Shown here piece after piece: positions 53,431 through 63,034 of a stretch of 64,000 bases of DNA. Source of the stretch: Dorea sp. AM10-31 (GTDB lineage Bacteria; Bacillota; Clostridia; Lachnospirales; Lachnospiraceae); NCBI RefSeq assembly GCF_003435815.1, contig NZ_QTUV01000004.1, positions 62,001-126,000 of the forward strand, given 5' to 3'. The notes below the pieces were generated by a model. The model did no database searches, was not told where the DNA came from, and saw only the letters and a program-made list of their open reading frames with translations. Numbering within the stretch: the stretch's first letter is position 1; the number at the start of each line of letters is the position of its first letter. The position numbers and the translations under genes were made by a program.

Positions 53431-54678
53431 ATGAACAGAATTGAAGATGTAACAAATTATATCAAAGAGTACGATGACGAAGTTGGAAAAGCACTGGAGC
53501 TGGAACTTGGAAGACAGAGAAGAAATCTCGAACTGATTGCTTCAGAGAATATCGTAAGCCCTGCGGTTATGCTCGCAATGGGAACCGTTCCAACAAACAA
53601 ATATGCAGAAGGATATCCGGGAAAACGTTACTATGGTGGATGCGAAGACGTAGATATTCTGGAGAATATTGCAATCGAACGTGCGAAGAAGTTATTTGGC
53701 GCAGAGCACGCAAATGTACAGCCACATTGCGGAGCAAATGCTAATACAGCAGTTTATCAGGCACTCATCAAACCGGGCGATACAGTTATGGGACTGAACC
53801 TGGCACATGGCGGACATCTGACACATGGTTCACCGGTAAACTTATCAGGACTCTTATATAATTTTGTACCTTACAATGTAAATGATGAAGGATTTTTGGA
53901 TTATGACGAGATTCGTAAGATTGCACATGAATGCAAACCTAAATTAATCGTAGCAGGAGCATCTGCTTATCCAAGAGAGATCAAATTTGATATTTTCGCT
54001 GATATCGCAAAAGAAGTTGGCGCATATCTGATGGTTGATATGGCTCACATTGCAGGACTGGTGGCAGCAGGACTTCACCAGAGCCCGGTTCCGTATGCAG
54101 ATGTTGTAACAACAACAACACATAAGACACTGCGTGGACCAAGAGGTGGACTGATCCTTTGCAAAGAAGAGCATGCAAAAGCAATTAACAAAGCTATTTT
54201 CCCAGGAACACAGGGAGGACCGCTTGAGCACATCATCGCTGCAAAAGCTGTATGTTTCGGAGAGGCTCTGAAACCAGAATTCAAAGAGTATCAGCAGCAG
54301 GTTGTTAAGAATGCAAAAGCACTTGCAGATGCTATGGTAGCAGAAGGATTTAACCTTGTAAGTGGTGGAACAGATAACCATCTGATCTTAGTTGATCTTC
54401 AGAATATGAACATTACAGGAAAAGAATTACAGAATCGCCTGGATGAAGTATATATTACTGTTAATAAAAATGCAGTACCGAACGATCCTGCAAGTCCGTT
54501 TGTAACAAGCGGAGTTCGTATCGGAACACCTGCAGTTACAACTCGTGGACTGAAAGAAGAAGATATGAAGACAATTGCAAAACTGATCAAGATGACAGTC
54601 ACAGATTTCGATACAAAAGCAGATGAGATCCGTGAAGAAGTTAATAAGATCTGCGCAAAATATCCGCTGTATGAATAA
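53431..54678 (+). CDS. glyA: Serine hydroxymethyltransferase
   Basis: 415 residues; PLP enzyme interconverting serine and glycine with tetrahydrofolate. [18 protein letters not shown] near 29-46, [13 protein letters not shown], and the PLP-lysine motif [20 protein letters not shown] (about 221-240) are intact. Start at ATG 53431 behind AAGGAGG. It uses the folate made by the operon just upstream and is preceded by a glycine riboswitch. Confidence 0.97.
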   Translation: MNRIEDVTNYIKEYDDEVGKALELELGRQRRNLELIASENIVSPAVMLAMGTVPTNKYAEGYPGKRYYGGCEDVDILENIAIERAKKLFGAEHANVQPHCGANANTAVYQALIKPGDTVMGLNLAHGGHLTHGSPVNLSGLLYNFVPYNVNDEGFLDYDEIRKIAHECKPKLIVAGASAYPREIKFDIFADIAKEVGAYLMVDMAHIAGLVAAGLHQSPVPYADVVTTTTHKTLRGPRGGLILCKEEHAKAINKAIFPGTQGGPLEHIIAAKAVCFGEALKPEFKEYQQQVVKNAKALADAMVAEGFNLVSGGTDNHLILVDLQNMNITGKELQNRLDEVYITVNKNAVPNDPASPFVTSGVRIGTPAVTTRGLKEEDMKTIAKLIKMTVTDFDTKADEIREEVNKICAKYPLYE

Positions 54679-54735
54679 GAGCTGAAAACGCTTCATAGAT
54701 GAATGGAATAGATCCCTTACTCAATTATAAACAGA

Positions 54736-54772
54736 AAAGTCCGGTGCGTTATGGAGAAGCACCGGATTTTTC
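54736..54772 (+). terminator. Terminator of glyA
   Basis: TCCGGTGC (54740-54747) pairs with GCACCGGA (54759-54766) and T5 follows, about 60 bases after the stop. Confidence 0.88.
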
Positions 54773-55020
54773 TGTGGCTTTTTTCGCACCGCTGTGATAA
54801 AATACATCTACAACATATGTTGATTCATAAAAATCTAAGAGTACTTAATTTCAAAAAAATCAAAAACCATTATCAAAAGAATATCAAAACATATTCAAAA
54901 GGTTCGAGTCGAACAGGAGAATCCAAACTAAATTTACTTTCTAGCATATTAATAGAAAAGGGCGGACTGTGTAGATGTAGACGATTTTTCACTAATCCGT
55001 TATACTTAAGGAGGAAACAT

Positions 55021-55649
55021 ATGATTAAAAACGAAAAAATAAATATGGAAAATGATGCAATGCTTCAGAAGAATCAGGGTGGGAAGAAAGGTCGTACATT
55101 GAAAGATCTTAACTTGATGGACGATTTCCTGTTTGATGTTGCAACAGAAGATTTGGAAACATGTAAGACAATTATTGAGTTTGCAACAGGAAAAAGATTA
55201 AAAAGCCTGCGCTGGAAAGAAGGACAGAAAGTAATACATAATCTGCCGGGAAAACGAGGAATCCGTATGGACTTTGTTGCAGAAAAATATTCCTTAACAC
55301 GAACGGAACAAATGCCGAAGAAGTAGAGCCGGAGCTAGTGGATTTTCTGCATTATATTACAGAAAGCAATGATACAGGATTGCGTGAAAACAGTGACCAT
55401 CGGCTGAAGGACTTGCATCATAAAATTCAACAAATAAAAGCCAGCGATGAGATGGAGGCGAGTTTTATGAAAGCAGAGGAACGCGAAAGACTGATTAGGG
55501 AAAAAGGAAGAGAAGAGGGAAGAGAGGAAGGACGAAGACAAGTAGAATTGATAAAATTACTATTAGAAAAGAAACAGTATGATGACGCAAAGCGAGTAAC
55601 GGAAGATGAAGAGTATTGTGAACAGTTATGTGAAGAATACAACATATAG
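55021..55649 (+). pseudogene. Rpn-type PD-(D/E)XK nuclease gene, internally deleted and frameshifted
   Basis: ATG 55021 has a strong AGGAGG site. The first frame gives the normal N-terminus of the Rpn / PD-(D/E)XK transposase-like nucleases (LNLMDDFLFDVATEDLETCK) and GIRMDFVAEKYS, then stops at 55326. The next frame carries the C-terminal part (TNAEEVEPELVDFLHYITES, then the usual REKGREEGREEGRRQVELI helix) to 55649. Roughly a hundred residues of the middle are absent. The AT-rich 54780-55010 region before it shows nothing I can support. Confidence 0.75.
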
Positions 55650-55732
55650 ATAATGCCTATAATAGAAAAAATCAATTAGACGGTCCGGAAAATGTTCTCT
55701 ATAATTAATAAGATATAGAAAATGGAGATACT

Positions 55733-55768
55733 ATGTCTAAAATAAGAATCCAGAGGAGAAAGCGGTAA
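55733..55768 (+). CDS. 11-residue reading frame before the first glycosyltransferase
   Basis: ATG 55733 behind GGAG at a good distance encodes MSKIRIQRRKR and stops seven bases before the glycosyltransferase start, which itself lacks a well-placed ribosome site. It may couple translation or be the broken start of a lost gene. Confidence 0.3.
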   Translation: MSKIRIQRRKR

Positions 55769-55775
55769 ATCAGAT

Positions 55776-57326
55776 ATGGAAGATAGAAGAAAACTGGCAA
55801 ACGGAAAAGAAATATGGGTCATCAAAGCCGGATTCCCGAATAATGCATCGAAGAAGAACTGGTCTGACTATTTTTTTGCCTGTACATTAAAAAAATATCT
55901 GAACAGAGCAGGCGTATATACAGTTATAGAATCCAGAGATGAATGGGAAAACGAAGGTGCAGCGGATGTTGTAGTTGCATTGCGGGGACCGGAAGCATAT
56001 TATCCGGACAGAAGGGATCCGGATACCATTTACATTATGTGGAATTTAAGCCATCCGGACAGAGTTACGGTGGAAGAGTATAATGCCTATGACCTGGTCT
56101 GCATTGGTTCCGCAAAAGAAGAGTATCTGGAAGAGATCTGTAGGAAAGTGCAGGTTCCGGTACGTCAGTTGTTAATCTGTGCAGATATGGAGATCTTTCA
56201 CCCGGCAAGAGTGGAGAAAGAAAAAAAATATGACTGGGTGTTTGTAGGTAATTCCAGAGGAATTAAAAGAAAAAGTGTTGTTTGGGCGCTGGAGCATCAT
56301 ATCCCGCTTAAGATATGGGGAAAAGGATGGGATAAGTTACTGCCGGAGCACGCCGATGCAGTCATGGCAGAGAACATTCCTAATTATATGCTGCCGGAAT
56401 TGTACTGGGAGACGAAGATTACATTGAACGATCATTATGAAGATATGACGGAACATGGCTTCATGAACACTAGGATACTGGAAGCAATGGCATGTGGAGT
56501 TCCGGTTCTTTCCGATTATGTAGATATTATAGAAAAATTATTTGGAGATTCGGTACTGTTTTATACTAATGAAGAACAATTTGTAGAACAGGCAGAAAAA
56601 ATACAGGTTGATTATCCTGCAATCCGGGAACGAGTAGAACAGATGTGGCAGGTGTTGCAAGAAGAATATTCCTTTGAAAGCCGTGTAGAGCAGCTGCTGG
56701 CATTAAGAGAAGAATTGCAGGGAGAAAATCAAGGGATATTTGATATGTTTTATAAGAAGTTTGAGCAATTACAAAGCGAAGCGGATACACTGGATTATGA
56801 GACATGGCATGATAAATATACAACAATAAAGGAAGCGTATATGCAGCTCCCGTGGATGGCGCAGAGGTCTGAAGAGCTTTTGGAAGATAAGAAGCGGATT
56901 CAATTTGAATCTTGCTTTCCGGGACTGAAAGAAAGAATAAAGGTTGCTGAAAGACAAAGAAGAGAGAGAACCTGGAAAGAGCAGGAACAGCATCTTCTTG
57001 ATGAAACGGCTAAAAAAATAAAAGAAAATGACAAATTAAAAGAACGGAATCAATTTCTGGAAGAATGGAAAGACAGATTGGTGCGTGAAAGAACGGAGCT
57101 TCAGGAAAAGTTACAGCGGACTTATGATGAAAAATCGGAGATTAACAGGAAATTGCAACAGACTTATAGTGAGAAATTCGACCGTGGTGTGGAAATTAAA
57201 GAATTAAAACAGATCAACAGAGAGCTGAAGAAGAAGATTGACGGAATCAAAGGGTGTAAAACATACCGCCTTGCAAGATGCATAGGTTTTCCGGTCAGAA
57301 TGTGGAGAAAATTGATAAGAGGATGA
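55776..57326 (+). CDS. CgeB-like glycosyltransferase with coiled-coil tail
   Basis: 516 residues. Residues 1-320 have the two-Rossmann GT-B pattern of the CgeB/glycosyl_transferase_1_2 group, with YDWVFVGNSRGIKRK near 151 and the donor-site segment EHGFMNTRILEAMACGVPVL (about 229-248). From about 390 on the chain is charged and coiled, ending in a module shared with the next gene (residues 444-516: EKSEINRKLQ, EKFDRGVEIK, TYRLARCIGFP). Likely adds a sugar to a surface glycan or protein. It overlaps the next gene at ATGA. Confidence 0.85.
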   Translation: MEDRRKLANGKEIWVIKAGFPNNASKKNWSDYFFACTLKKYLNRAGVYTVIESRDEWENEGAADVVVALRGPEAYYPDRRDPDTIYIMWNLSHPDRVTVEEYNAYDLVCIGSAKEEYLEEICRKVQVPVRQLLICADMEIFHPARVEKEKKYDWVFVGNSRGIKRKSVVWALEHHIPLKIWGKGWDKLLPEHADAVMAENIPNYMLPELYWETKITLNDHYEDMTEHGFMNTRILEAMACGVPVLSDYVDIIEKLFGDSVLFYTNEEQFVEQAEKIQVDYPAIRERVEQMWQVLQEEYSFESRVEQLLALREELQGENQGIFDMFYKKFEQLQSEADTLDYETWHDKYTTIKEAYMQLPWMAQRSEELLEDKKRIQFESCFPGLKERIKVAERQRRERTWKEQEQHLLDETAKKIKENDKLKERNQFLEEWKDRLVRERTELQEKLQRTYDEKSEINRKLQQTYSEKFDRGVEIKELKQINRELKKKIDGIKGCKTYRLARCIGFPVRMWRKLIRG

Positions 57327-59542
57327 AAAAAGTAGGAAAAACAGACGTATCGGTGATTATGCCGGTATATAACACAGAACCTTATTTAAGAGAAGCGCTG
57401 GATTCGCTTCTTAAACAGACGAATCCGAATATAGAAATCATATGTGTGGATGATGGATCGACGGATGCCTCGGCTTCCATTTTGAAAGAGTATACAGAAA
57501 AGGATCCGCGTGTGCAGATACTAAGGCAAGATCATCAAGGCGCCGGAGCAGCACGGAATCTGGGAATGGAGAGTGCGCAAGGCGAATATCTGTTGTTTCT
57601 GGATGCAGATGATTTTTTCACAGATACACTTGTGGAAGAGATTGCCAAAAAAGGTAATAAAACAAATGCGGACGTGATTCTTTTTGGAGCAAGGAAGTAT
57701 GATGATCTGACAGGGAGATCAGAGCACGTACCGCGTTATCTCTGGAGAAAATTACTGCCGGTACAGGAAGTGTTTTCGAGAAAGACCATGGAGGGGGAAC
57801 TGTTTACACTGACAACACCTGCTCCGTGGAACAAGTCTTTCCGGCGAGAATATATTCAGGAGCAGAAACTTAAGTTTCAGAATCTTCCGAACAGCAATGA
57901 TGTCTATTTTACATTGACGGCACTTGGAGCAGCGGAGCGTGTGGCGGCTGTGAGAGAAGATCTGGTATATTACAGAGTCAATTATGGTGGAAGCCTGCAG
58001 AACAGAAAGGATCAGAACCCGCTTTGTTTTCTTGAAGCGTATGAATCGGTTTATAAAGAGCTGACAAGAAGAGGTATTTATGAAGAACTGGAGATAGGAT
58101 TCTGCAATATGGTGGCATCCGGCTGTGTTTATAATCTCCGGACACTTCATTCGGAACAGGTGCGCCAGAAAGTGATCGATAAATTATGTTCGGACAGATT
58201 TCTGGATATGCATTTGTTGGAGCATGCGGATGAAGAATACGATATGCCTGAAAATATTAATTATCTGCGTGGACTTCCATATGCCAGAGAGGTGAGAAAA
58301 GAACGGGAACGCAGACAGAATTATGGAGATATACGTTGCATAAAGGAAGGAAAGTCAACCGGGCATCCGGTAGTTACTGTTGTGATTGCCGCTTATAATG
58401 TGGAAAAATATCTGGAAGAGTGTCTGGACAGCATTACAGGACAGACTTTAAAAGAGTTGGAGATTATCTGTATTGATGATGGTTCCACGGATTATACACT
58501 GGGAATTTTGAAGCATTATGCAGAAGAAGATGAGAGAATTTCTGTATATACACAGGAAAATTGCGGATTGTCTGTAACAAGAAACAGAGGAATGAAAGCA
58601 GCATCCGGAGATTATATTTATTTTATGGACAGTGATGACTGGCTGGAACGGGAGGCACTGGAACAGCTTGCCGGAAGATGTCAGGAACATGATTTGGAAG
58701 TTTTATACTACGATGGCTGTGCATTCTTTGAAGAGAAAGACATGGAGGCTGTGCACAACGAATTTGACGGATATTACCAGAGAAAGGGCAACTATCCTGC
58801 CTGTTGTGATGGGAAAGAAATGTTTCAAAGGATGCAGAAGACAAAAGAGTACCGCACAAATGTAGGCATGCAGTTTTTTAAACGCCGGTATCTTGAGGAA
58901 CATCATTTTGCTTTTCAGCCGGGTATTTTGCATGAGGATATTGATTTTACATTTATGACAATGCTGATGGCAGAGAGATGTGGATATTGGAAGAAGGAAT
59001 TCTTCCACCGCAGAGTGCGATCGGGTTCTATTATGACGGCAAAGGCCAGTTTTGAACATATTTACGGACTGATGAAGAGCTATGTGGCGATGGAACATTT
59101 TCTGGAAATCCATTCCATGCCGGAAGAGATGGCAGATGTTCTTTATGATACAATGCATACTGTATTATGGCGTGCGGCAAAACAATATTCCGAGATGCCG
59201 GAGGCACAGAAGTACGCATATGAAGGATTGTGGGGGCTGGATAAGATCCAGTTCCAGACGCTGGTGAGAGAGCATACACGGATCACGGAAAAACTGTTCC
59301 GGACATATAAGGAAAAATCCGAGATCAACCGTAAACTTCAGATCACATATGGAGAGAAATTTGACCGTGGAGTGGAGATTAAGAAGCTGAAAAAAGAACT
59401 TGCGGAAACCAGAAAAGAGCTTACAAAGACACAGAAAAAGTTGTCGGGCATCCAATATTCGACTACTTACCGTGTAGCCAGAGTGATTGGATTTCCCATC
59501 CGTATGATACGCAAACTTTTCAAAAAAGCGAAGGAACAATAA
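57323..59542 (+). CDS. Double-domain GT2 glycosyltransferase
   Basis: 739 residues with two GT-A domains. The first begins VSVIMPVYNTEPYLREAL with CVDDGSTDAS and FLDADDFF; the second, from about residue 350, begins VVTVVIAAYNVEKYLEECLD with CIDDGSTDYT and YFMDSDDW. The C-terminal 84 residues repeat the tail of the preceding protein (EKSEINRKLQ, EKFDRGVEIK, TYRVARVIGFP). Two active sites suggest a processive or alternating sugar transfer. I chose ATG 57323 (overlapping the previous stop); ATG 57278 would add 15 residues. Confidence 0.9.
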   Translation: MKKVGKTDVSVIMPVYNTEPYLREALDSLLKQTNPNIEIICVDDGSTDASASILKEYTEKDPRVQILRQDHQGAGAARNLGMESAQGEYLLFLDADDFFTDTLVEEIAKKGNKTNADVILFGARKYDDLTGRSEHVPRYLWRKLLPVQEVFSRKTMEGELFTLTTPAPWNKSFRREYIQEQKLKFQNLPNSNDVYFTLTALGAAERVAAVREDLVYYRVNYGGSLQNRKDQNPLCFLEAYESVYKELTRRGIYEELEIGFCNMVASGCVYNLRTLHSEQVRQKVIDKLCSDRFLDMHLLEHADEEYDMPENINYLRGLPYAREVRKERERRQNYGDIRCIKEGKSTGHPVVTVVIAAYNVEKYLEECLDSITGQTLKELEIICIDDGSTDYTLGILKHYAEEDERISVYTQENCGLSVTRNRGMKAASGDYIYFMDSDDWLEREALEQLAGRCQEHDLEVLYYDGCAFFEEKDMEAVHNEFDGYYQRKGNYPACCDGKEMFQRMQKTKEYRTNVGMQFFKRRYLEEHHFAFQPGILHEDIDFTFMTMLMAERCGYWKKEFFHRRVRSGSIMTAKASFEHIYGLMKSYVAMEHFLEIHSMPEEMADVLYDTMHTVLWRAAKQYSEMPEAQKYAYEGLWGLDKIQFQTLVREHTRITEKLFRTYKEKSEINRKLQITYGEKFDRGVEIKKLKKELAETRKELTKTQKKLSGIQYSTTYRVARVIGFPIRMIRKLFKKAKEQ

Positions 59543-59561
59543 GAAACGAGGAACTTGAAAT

Positions 59562-60707
59562 ATGAAGAAAGTATCGGTGATCATACCGGTTTATAATGTA
59601 GAAGAATATCTGGAAGAATGTATGGAGAGCGTGATTCATCAGACACTGAAAGAGATTGAGATTCTCTGCGTTAATGATGGATCAACGGATCATTCGCTGC
59701 AGATTCTAGAGCAGTATGCGAAAAAAGATGACAGGATCCGCATTATTTCACAGAAAAATGGTGGCTATGGGAAAGCGATGAATCAGGGATTGGATGCGGC
59801 ATCCGGTGAATATATCGGTATTGTCGAGCCGGATGATTATGTTCCGTTAAATATGTATGAAGATTTATATAAGAAGGCAAAAGAATATGAGCTTGATTTC
59901 GTAAAAGCTGATTTTTATCGTTTTGTAACCGCAGAGAATGGAAATAAAGAATTATATTATAATCATCTGAGTGTGAATCCGGAAGATTATAATCATGTGT
60001 TCAATCCGAGTGAAAAACCGGATGCAATCCGCTTTATCATGAATACATGGAGCGGCATTTACAGAAGAGAATTTCTGGAACAGCATAAGATCCGGCATCA
60101 CGAGACGCCGGGAGCTTCTTTCCAGGATAATGGATTTTGGTTTCAGACGTTCATTTATGCGAAAAGGGCGATGATCCTTGATACGCCTTACTATATGAAT
60201 CGTCGGGATAATCCGAATTCATCGGTAAATAATCGCGAAAAAGTATATTGTATCAATCAGGAATACGACTATATTAAAGATATTCTAATGCAGGATGAAG
60301 TGCTGTGGAAGCGGTTTCGCCATGTATACTGGTTTAAGAAATATCATAATTATCTTGGAACGCTTTGGAGGATCGCAGAAGAATATCGCTATGAATATCT
60401 GATGCGGTTCAGTGAGGAGTTAAAAAGAGGGATTGCATTGGGAGATGTGATTCCGGATACATTTACAGATAAGACATGGAATAACATCGAACGGATAGTG
60501 CAAGATCCGGAACATTACTATAAAATGTGCGTGTATCCAAGAACCATCAATCAGCAGGTGTTCGAACAGATTACGAAGCTGGAAGAAGAAAATCAGGAAC
60601 TTCGCCAAGAGATTAAAAAGATCAGGAGTTCCAAAACATTTCGTGTTGGAAAACTTCTCCTTGGAGCACCGAGTCTTTTAAAGAAGAAACTTCGTGGAGG
60701 CAGATAA
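59562..60707 (+). CDS. GT2 glycosyltransferase
   Basis: 381 residues. One GT-A domain: KVSVIIPVYNVEEYLEECME at the N-terminus, CVNDGSTDHS, and an EPDDYVP segment in the DxD position. The acceptor half carries the TWSGIYRREFLEQHK motif of the GT2 surface-polysaccharide group. A short coiled coil and a SSKTFRVGKLLLGAP tail end the protein, a looser version of the module in the two preceding enzymes. Two bases separate it from the next start. Confidence 0.92.
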   Translation: MKKVSVIIPVYNVEEYLEECMESVIHQTLKEIEILCVNDGSTDHSLQILEQYAKKDDRIRIISQKNGGYGKAMNQGLDAASGEYIGIVEPDDYVPLNMYEDLYKKAKEYELDFVKADFYRFVTAENGNKELYYNHLSVNPEDYNHVFNPSEKPDAIRFIMNTWSGIYRREFLEQHKIRHHETPGASFQDNGFWFQTFIYAKRAMILDTPYYMNRRDNPNSSVNNREKVYCINQEYDYIKDILMQDEVLWKRFRHVYWFKKYHNYLGTLWRIAEEYRYEYLMRFSEELKRGIALGDVIPDTFTDKTWNNIERIVQDPEHYYKMCVYPRTINQQVFEQITKLEEENQELRQEIKKIRSSKTFRVGKLLLGAPSLLKKKLRGGR

Positions 60708-60708
60708 A

Positions 60709-61686
60709 ATGTGCAAAGTATCGGTGATCATTCCGGTTTATAATGGAGAAACATATCTTGCGCAATGTCTGGACAGTATCATCGGACAGACGTTAAAAGA
60801 GATTGAGATCATATGTGTAAATGACGGATCGAAAGACCGGACACAGCAGATTCTTGAAAAATATGCGGAAAAAGACAGCCGTATCCAAATAATCAGTCAG
60901 GAGAACGGCGGCGCCGGAGCGGCGAGAAATGCAGGACTTCGCATTGCAAGAGGAGAATATTTATCCATTCTGGATGGAGACGATTTCTTTGAACCGGATA
61001 TGCTGGAAAAAGCATATAAAAAAGCAAAAGAAAGTCGGGCAGAGCTTCTGGTGTTTGGATCAGATCAATACTACGAAACAACCGGCGAGTACAAAAGTGT
61101 GGCATGGACGATCAGGCGGCATGCACTTCCTCCATACCGCCCGATGAATTACCGACAGTTTACCGATAATGTATTCAAAGTATTTGTCGGATGGACATGG
61201 GACAAGCTTTTTCTTCGAAGCTTTGTAGAGGAACAGAGGCTTTATTTCCAGGAACAGCGCACATCAAACGATCTGCTATTTACCTTCCTTGCTATTGTGA
61301 CCGCAAAGAATATAGAGATTCTGGATGAAGTACTCATCCATCAGCGCAGAGACAATCAGAATTCGCTGTCTAACACAAGAGAACAGTCATGGACCTGCTT
61401 TTATGAAGCACTTCTGGAACTTCGAGAGGAGTTGAAAAAAAGAGGACTCTATCATGAACTGGAGCAGGACTATATCAATTATGCATTGCATTTTTCGCTC
61501 TGGAATCTGGAGACGCTGAATGGCCCAAAGAAGAAAGAACTGTACCAGATATTAAAGAAAACCTGGTTTCACGAACTGGGAATAGACGGAAAAAAAGCGT
61601 TTTATTTTTACCAGAAGGGAGAATACCGCAAGTATCAGAATATTCGAAAGAAAAGCTGGAGAGTTTATGAACAGGAGCAGAGATAA
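60709..61686 (+). CDS. GT2 glycosyltransferase
   Basis: 325 residues. KVSVIIPVYNGETYLAQCLD at the start, CVNDGSKDRT and LDGDDFFEPD (DxD), and a WDKLFLRSFVEEQRL acceptor segment. It lacks the long coiled tail of its neighbours and ends shortly after the GT fold. Start at ATG 60709, eight bases after GGAGG. The next gene overlaps its end by 20 bases. Confidence 0.92.
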   Translation: MCKVSVIIPVYNGETYLAQCLDSIIGQTLKEIEIICVNDGSKDRTQQILEKYAEKDSRIQIISQENGGAGAARNAGLRIARGEYLSILDGDDFFEPDMLEKAYKKAKESRAELLVFGSDQYYETTGEYKSVAWTIRRHALPPYRPMNYRQFTDNVFKVFVGWTWDKLFLRSFVEEQRLYFQEQRTSNDLLFTFLAIVTAKNIEILDEVLIHQRRDNQNSLSNTREQSWTCFYEALLELREELKKRGLYHELEQDYINYALHFSLWNLETLNGPKKKELYQILKKTWFHELGIDGKKAFYFYQKGEYRKYQNIRKKSWRVYEQEQR

Positions 61687-62866
61687 GAACGAAGATAAAA
61701 AAATGATACAAGTGAATAATGTCAGAGAAGAGTCGGGAGAGCATGTGCCGAAGGTATCAGTGATCATTCCTTTTCATAATGCGCAGAGTCACCTGGAAGA
61801 GATGATGGATTCTGTAGAAGCGCAGACATTCCGGGAGATTGAGATTCTGTGCGTCAGTGACGGATCAGAAGATGACTCCATTAAGATTATACGTGAGCGC
61901 ATGGAGAAAGATCCGAGAATCCATCTGATCGAGCAGGAAAAGCACAATGCCGGAGTTGCAAGAAACAAAGGTTTGGAATGTGCAGTGGGGAAATATGTTG
62001 TGTTCTGGGATGCAGATGACCGGTTTCATCCAAAAGCACTGGAGGAACTGTATCACAAATCCGAGCAGGTGCAGGCAGACATCTGTGTCTGTGAAGTGTG
62101 TGAATTTCGCGGGGACGGCAAATTATATGAAACAGGCGGATATCTGCAAAAAGATAAATTGCCGGAGAAAGATCCATTTAATAAATATGACATACCGGGG
62201 GATATCTTTGGCTTTGCATCGAACATGCTGTGGAATAAAATGCTTCGCAGAGCGTTCATTGTGGAAAATGAGATTACATTCCAGGATATCCGGCAGGGAA
62301 ATGATACTGCATTTGTCATGCAGGCAATGTATCAGGCAGAGCGGATTACAACGGTCAGTAAAGAGCTTGCTTATTATAGAATGAACAATCCAGGAAGTTT
62401 AACGTCACAGGCATCAGAGACATGGAAATGCCCATTTGAATCGTATCGTTATACATGGGAACAGTTGAAAAAGCAAGATGATTTTGCGTTGGTAGAGAAA
62501 AGTTTTCGCAATAAGATGATAAGAGGATTGTTTCGGTCTTTGAATATACAGACTTCTTTTGCTGCTTATCAAGAATTGTATGATTTTCTGAAAGAGGAGG
62601 GAATGCGTGCGGTTGATCTGGAGGACGTGACAGAAGATATGGTAGAAGAACCATGGATGTATGCGGATCTCATGCGAATGAAGTCGATGTCGGCAGGAGA
62701 CTTTCTTCTATGTAAAGCAACGGAACGGATGAATGACAGAGACCAGTTAAAATATACGCTTCGCAGGGTGCGCAGGAGACTGGCATTCCTACTGACTCTT
62801 AATGAGAAAATAAAGCGATTAAAGAAGAAAATTAAAGGGGAATCTAAGAAAAGTATCGGTGAATAA
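61667..62866 (+). CDS. GT2 glycosyltransferase
   Basis: 399 residues. After a polar N-terminal extension of about 26 residues the GT-A domain starts at KVSVIIPFHNAQSHLEEMMD, with CVSDGSEDDS and WDADDRFHPK (DxD), and ends with the family's NKMLRRAFIVENEI segment. The C-terminus is strongly basic (KIKRLKKKIKGESKK), likely touching membrane lipids or other enzymes. GGAGAG precedes ATG 61667 inside the previous gene. Last gene of the glycosyltransferase unit. Confidence 0.92.
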   Translation: MNRSRDKNEDKKMIQVNNVREESGEHVPKVSVIIPFHNAQSHLEEMMDSVEAQTFREIEILCVSDGSEDDSIKIIRERMEKDPRIHLIEQEKHNAGVARNKGLECAVGKYVVFWDADDRFHPKALEELYHKSEQVQADICVCEVCEFRGDGKLYETGGYLQKDKLPEKDPFNKYDIPGDIFGFASNMLWNKMLRRAFIVENEITFQDIRQGNDTAFVMQAMYQAERITTVSKELAYYRMNNPGSLTSQASETWKCPFESYRYTWEQLKKQDDFALVEKSFRNKMIRGLFRSLNIQTSFAAYQELYDFLKEEGMRAVDLEDVTEDMVEEPWMYADLMRMKSMSAGDFLLCKATERMNDRDQLKYTLRRVRRRLAFLLTLNEKIKRLKKKIKGESKKSIGE

Positions 62867-62909
62867 GGAAACAGATAGAAAATCTATTGATTAAAACGAC
62901 AAAAATATA

Positions 62910-62954
62910 AAATATGGCTTATTTATTGATATAAATGATAAATAAGCCATATTT
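62910..62954. terminator. Long AT-rich stem-loop after the glycosyltransferase unit
   Basis: AAATATGGCTTATTTA (62910-62925) pairs with TAAATAAGCCATATTT (62939-62954), and outer TTGAT/ATCAA bases can extend it. The T-tract is interrupted, but the position, 44 bases after the stop, fits a terminator. Confidence 0.7.
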
Positions 62955-63034
62955 ATTGGATTTATCAATTAGTGAAAAGCCGGAAAATATGATACGCTAC
63001 ATAATAGACTATCAGGTCATTTAGGAGGAAAAAC

